From an uncultured Pseudogracilibacillus sp. (GTDB lineage: Bacteria > Bacillota > Bacilli > Bacillales > Amphibacillaceae), in assembly GCA_937960785.1 (NCBI GenBank), contig CALGOZ010000002.1, forward strand, positions 1 through 15,257: 15,257 nucleotides of DNA, in the 5' to 3' direction. Below, in pieces: positions 14,054 through 15,257 of the stretch; positions within the stretch are counted from its first letter, which is position 1, and every line of letters starts with the position of its first letter. The notes under the pieces are model-generated. The model was not told the origin of the DNA and did no database searches. It was given only the letters and a program-made list of their open reading frames with translations. A program made the position numbers and the translations under genes.

Positions 14054-14204
14054 TTGAATAAAAAAGAAATTGCTTTCAAAGATTTCAATTGTTCTATTGT
14101 TTGCGCTATCTCTTTTTGTCCTGCGAATATCATAGGTTACTTATTTTAAGTATGACCAAAATCAACCGGTTGCATCAGATGGAGAAAACGACAATATCAT
14201 TTAA
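14054..14204 (+). pseudogene. Broken N-terminal fragment of a membrane protein, perhaps a 7TM-DISM sensor kinase
   Basis: AAAAGGAAG and a TTG (14054) begin MNKK, then the frame is lost by one extra base in the A run at 14060-14065. In the next frame it reads KKKLLSKISIVLLFALSLFV, LRIS, an in-frame TAG (14133-14135), then VTYFKYDQNQPVASDGENDN and ends at TAA (14204). The text is protein-like on both sides of each lesion: a signal or anchor helix followed by a polar segment. The pattern of helix, RIS-stop-VTYF and QPVASDG resembles, from memory, the N terminus of Bacillus sensor kinases with a 7TM-DISM extracellular domain, where a Trp would replace the stop. Everything after about 50 residues is missing. 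Confidence 0.45.
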
Positions 14205-14237
14205 AGTGCCTAAATAAAACAATAGTAGGAGGCACCG

Positions 14238-14423
14238 ATGGAAAAAGGTAAAACATATAAAGTGTGCTCAACGTGTATCAATTTTACAATTAAACGAATC
14301 AATGAAGAAAATCGATTTTTCTGCAAGCGTTTAGGCTACGAAACAAAACCACACTATTCTTTTAACTGTTGGGATCCGAAGCCAAAGGTACGAAAATTAA
14401 TGGAAAGATTGGAAGGGGATTGA
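14238..14423 (+). CDS. Small four-cysteine protein, probable zinc ribbon
   Basis: 61 residues, ATG with a perfect AGGAGG five bases upstream. The cysteines are CSTC (10-13), Cys29 in RFFCKRLGYETK and Cys44 in SFNCWDPKP, a plausible zinc-binding set of four. It has a basic character, no signal peptide or membrane segment, and a helical C terminus (KVRKLMERLEGD). The overall pattern looks like a conserved Bacillales hypothetical protein, but no function is known to me. The next gene starts 30 bases downstream and shares the plus orientation; both have strong ribosome sites and are probably one transcript. Confidence 0.78.
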   Translation: MEKGKTYKVCSTCINFTIKRINEENRFFCKRLGYETKPHYSFNCWDPKPKVRKLMERLEGD

Positions 14424-14453
14424 ATCTATTATAATCATTAGAGGAGGTATCGT

Positions 14454-14750
14454 ATGCCAACTTGTACGGACTGCAAAAATATGTGGACGTGGAAAGAGGC
14501 CTTTACGAAGCAATTTAACTTTGTCATTTTAAAATGTCCCTATTGTGAAAGTGATCAATATTATAGTGCACGCTATCGTAAACGGAGCTCAGTGCTTCAA
14601 GTTCTAATAATCTTTTTTATTATGACAGGAAATATGTTCTTAGGCCCATCGTATATAACGCTTATCCTTTTATTTCTTTGGTTACTTATCTTTCTTTTCG
14701 TCAATCCCTTTATGATTGAGTTGGCCAATGAAGAAGAACCGATATTTTAA
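14454..14750 (+). CDS. cxxc_20_cxxc family membrane protein
   Basis: 98 residues, ATG with GAGGAGG upstream. The N-terminal half has CTDC (4-7) and CPYC (28-31) separated by exactly 20 residues, with WTWKEAF between, which is the defining layout of the TIGR04104 cxxc_20_cxxc family; the cysteines probably bind zinc. Two transmembrane helices follow (about 45-62 and 66-86), and the tail is acidic (ANEEEPIF). The function of the family is not established. It follows the small four-cysteine gene and is followed by a terminator. Confidence 0.85.
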   Translation: MPTCTDCKNMWTWKEAFTKQFNFVILKCPYCESDQYYSARYRKRSSVLQVLIIFFIMTGNMFLGPSYITLILLFLWLLIFLFVNPFMIELANEEEPIF

Positions 14751-14788
14751 TCATAAAAGAGGATACGACTTTATTTAGTAAATAAAAT

Positions 14789-14827
14789 GACGGTGTTTAG
14801 TTAAACTGAGCACCGTCTCTTTCTTTT
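14789..14827 (+). terminator. Terminator after the cxxc_20_cxxc gene
   Basis: GACGGTG (14789-14795) and CACCGTC (14811-14817) pair over 7 bp, with inner AGT/ACT pairing, followed by tctttctttt. Confidence 0.8.
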
Positions 14828-15025
14828 GATACCTACTTGAGGGAAATTGCTTTTTTAAACTGACATCAGTTGCTGTATTTAACAAATGTTTTATACCTTT
14901 CGTTATGTTACCTAGCCGAGTGTGCCTTTTAAAACTTAATTTAACACTCTTTTCTTCGTGTAAGGTTACTCGTAAAACATTATAATTTACTTATCGTGGC
15001 TAAATTGAGCATACCGTCTATTTAA
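14828..15025. other. Non-coding stretch before the repeat array
   Basis: No credible ORF, RNA gene or promoter was recognised. Together with the array to its right this makes a gene-free end of about 500 bases. At 14997-15025 the sequence already resembles a strongly decayed repeat unit. Confidence 0.5.
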
Positions 15026-15257
15026 ATTTACCTGGCGCAATCTTCCGCTGAGTAAGTCAGCAATGCTATTTGATTAAGCCTAATTGATAGAAGCTTCTAA
15101 TGAGTAAGTGAATAAGCAAAGTCTTCATAACTTACTCAGCGTAATGCTTTACTGTGTAAGTCTAAGTACAAAAACGTTTCAGCTTACTCATTGGAGTGCT
15201 TTACCGAGTAAGTTAATGCGAAACAACAGTTCATCTTACTCACTAGAGCACTCCACC
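15026..15257. repeat. Degenerate 52-bp tandem repeat with palindromic cores
   Basis: Five cores of about 32 bases recur every 52 bases: 15026-15057, 15078-15109, 15130-15161, 15182-15213 and 15234-15257 (cut by the window). Each is built as ACTTACTCA, about 14 bases ending near GCTTTAC, then TGAGTAAGT, so the ends are inverted repeats of each other and can form a 9-bp stem. The intervening 20 bases differ between units. The three rightmost units are best conserved and the two leftmost are decayed. The period is exact, with no indels seen across the units compared. The array probably runs on past the window end. Confidence 0.85.

Noticed and set aside
14828..15025. tRNA or other structured RNA in the gene-free right end
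   Set aside because: No cloverleaf, conserved loop or promoter could be found by eye.
15026..15257. CRISPR array, suggested by regular cores and differing 20-base inserts
   Set aside because: The cores differ from each other at many positions, the inserts are short for spacers, and no cas gene is in the window.

Overview
The window looks like chromosomal DNA of a low-GC Gram-positive bacterium of the Bacillales. The reasons are A+T-rich sequence, strong AGGAGG-type ribosome sites, several TTG and GTG starts, lipoprotein-anchored cytochromes, a Bacillus-type BirA operator before bioY, and a cxxc_20_cxxc family protein. The acidic extracytoplasmic domains would suit a salt- or alkali-tolerant member, but that is only an impression. 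No rRNA, tRNA, insertion sequence or phage gene was seen.

Layout. Positions 193-2477 (minus) carry two tandem paralogous di-haem cytochrome c peroxidases, both predicted lipoproteins, with a terminator-like hairpin between them. A 395-bp divergent region with operator-like dyads separates them from a plus-strand operon (2873-9732). That operon holds an unrecognised membrane-anchored protein, ccmE, ccmF, ccmH, a 27-codon membrane peptide, ccmA, ccmB, ccmC, ccmD and a ccmG/resA-like thioredoxin, and ends at a strong hairpin terminator. Next come two minus-strand genes: bioY with a BirA box, and an acyltransferase-3 membrane protein with its own terminator. The right part (plus) carries a membrane-tethered ComEC-like metallo-beta-lactamase fused to a ComEA-like helix-hairpin-helix domain, its DUF3006 partner, an unknown 71-residue protein, a broken gene, and two small cysteine-pair proteins. 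The window ends in a degenerate 52-bp tandem repeat array, and the first 60 bases are another piece of the same repeat family.

How the genes fit together. The Ccm proteins make up a nearly complete System I cytochrome c maturation pathway: CcmABCD load and release haem, CcmE carries it across the membrane face, and CcmF/CcmH/CcmG reduce and ligate apocytochrome. The neighbouring peroxidases, with two CXXCH sites each, are the obvious local substrates. Bacillus and its relatives normally use System II (ResB/ResC), so a System I locus here is unusual. It is also a hybrid: CcmE carries the CxxxY haem-binding variant known from archaea and Desulfovibrio, yet CcmH and a CcmG-like thioredoxin, often missing from such systems, are both kept. 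The cysteine-free protein at the head of the operon and the 27-residue peptide where CcmI would be expected are the best candidates for undescribed components.
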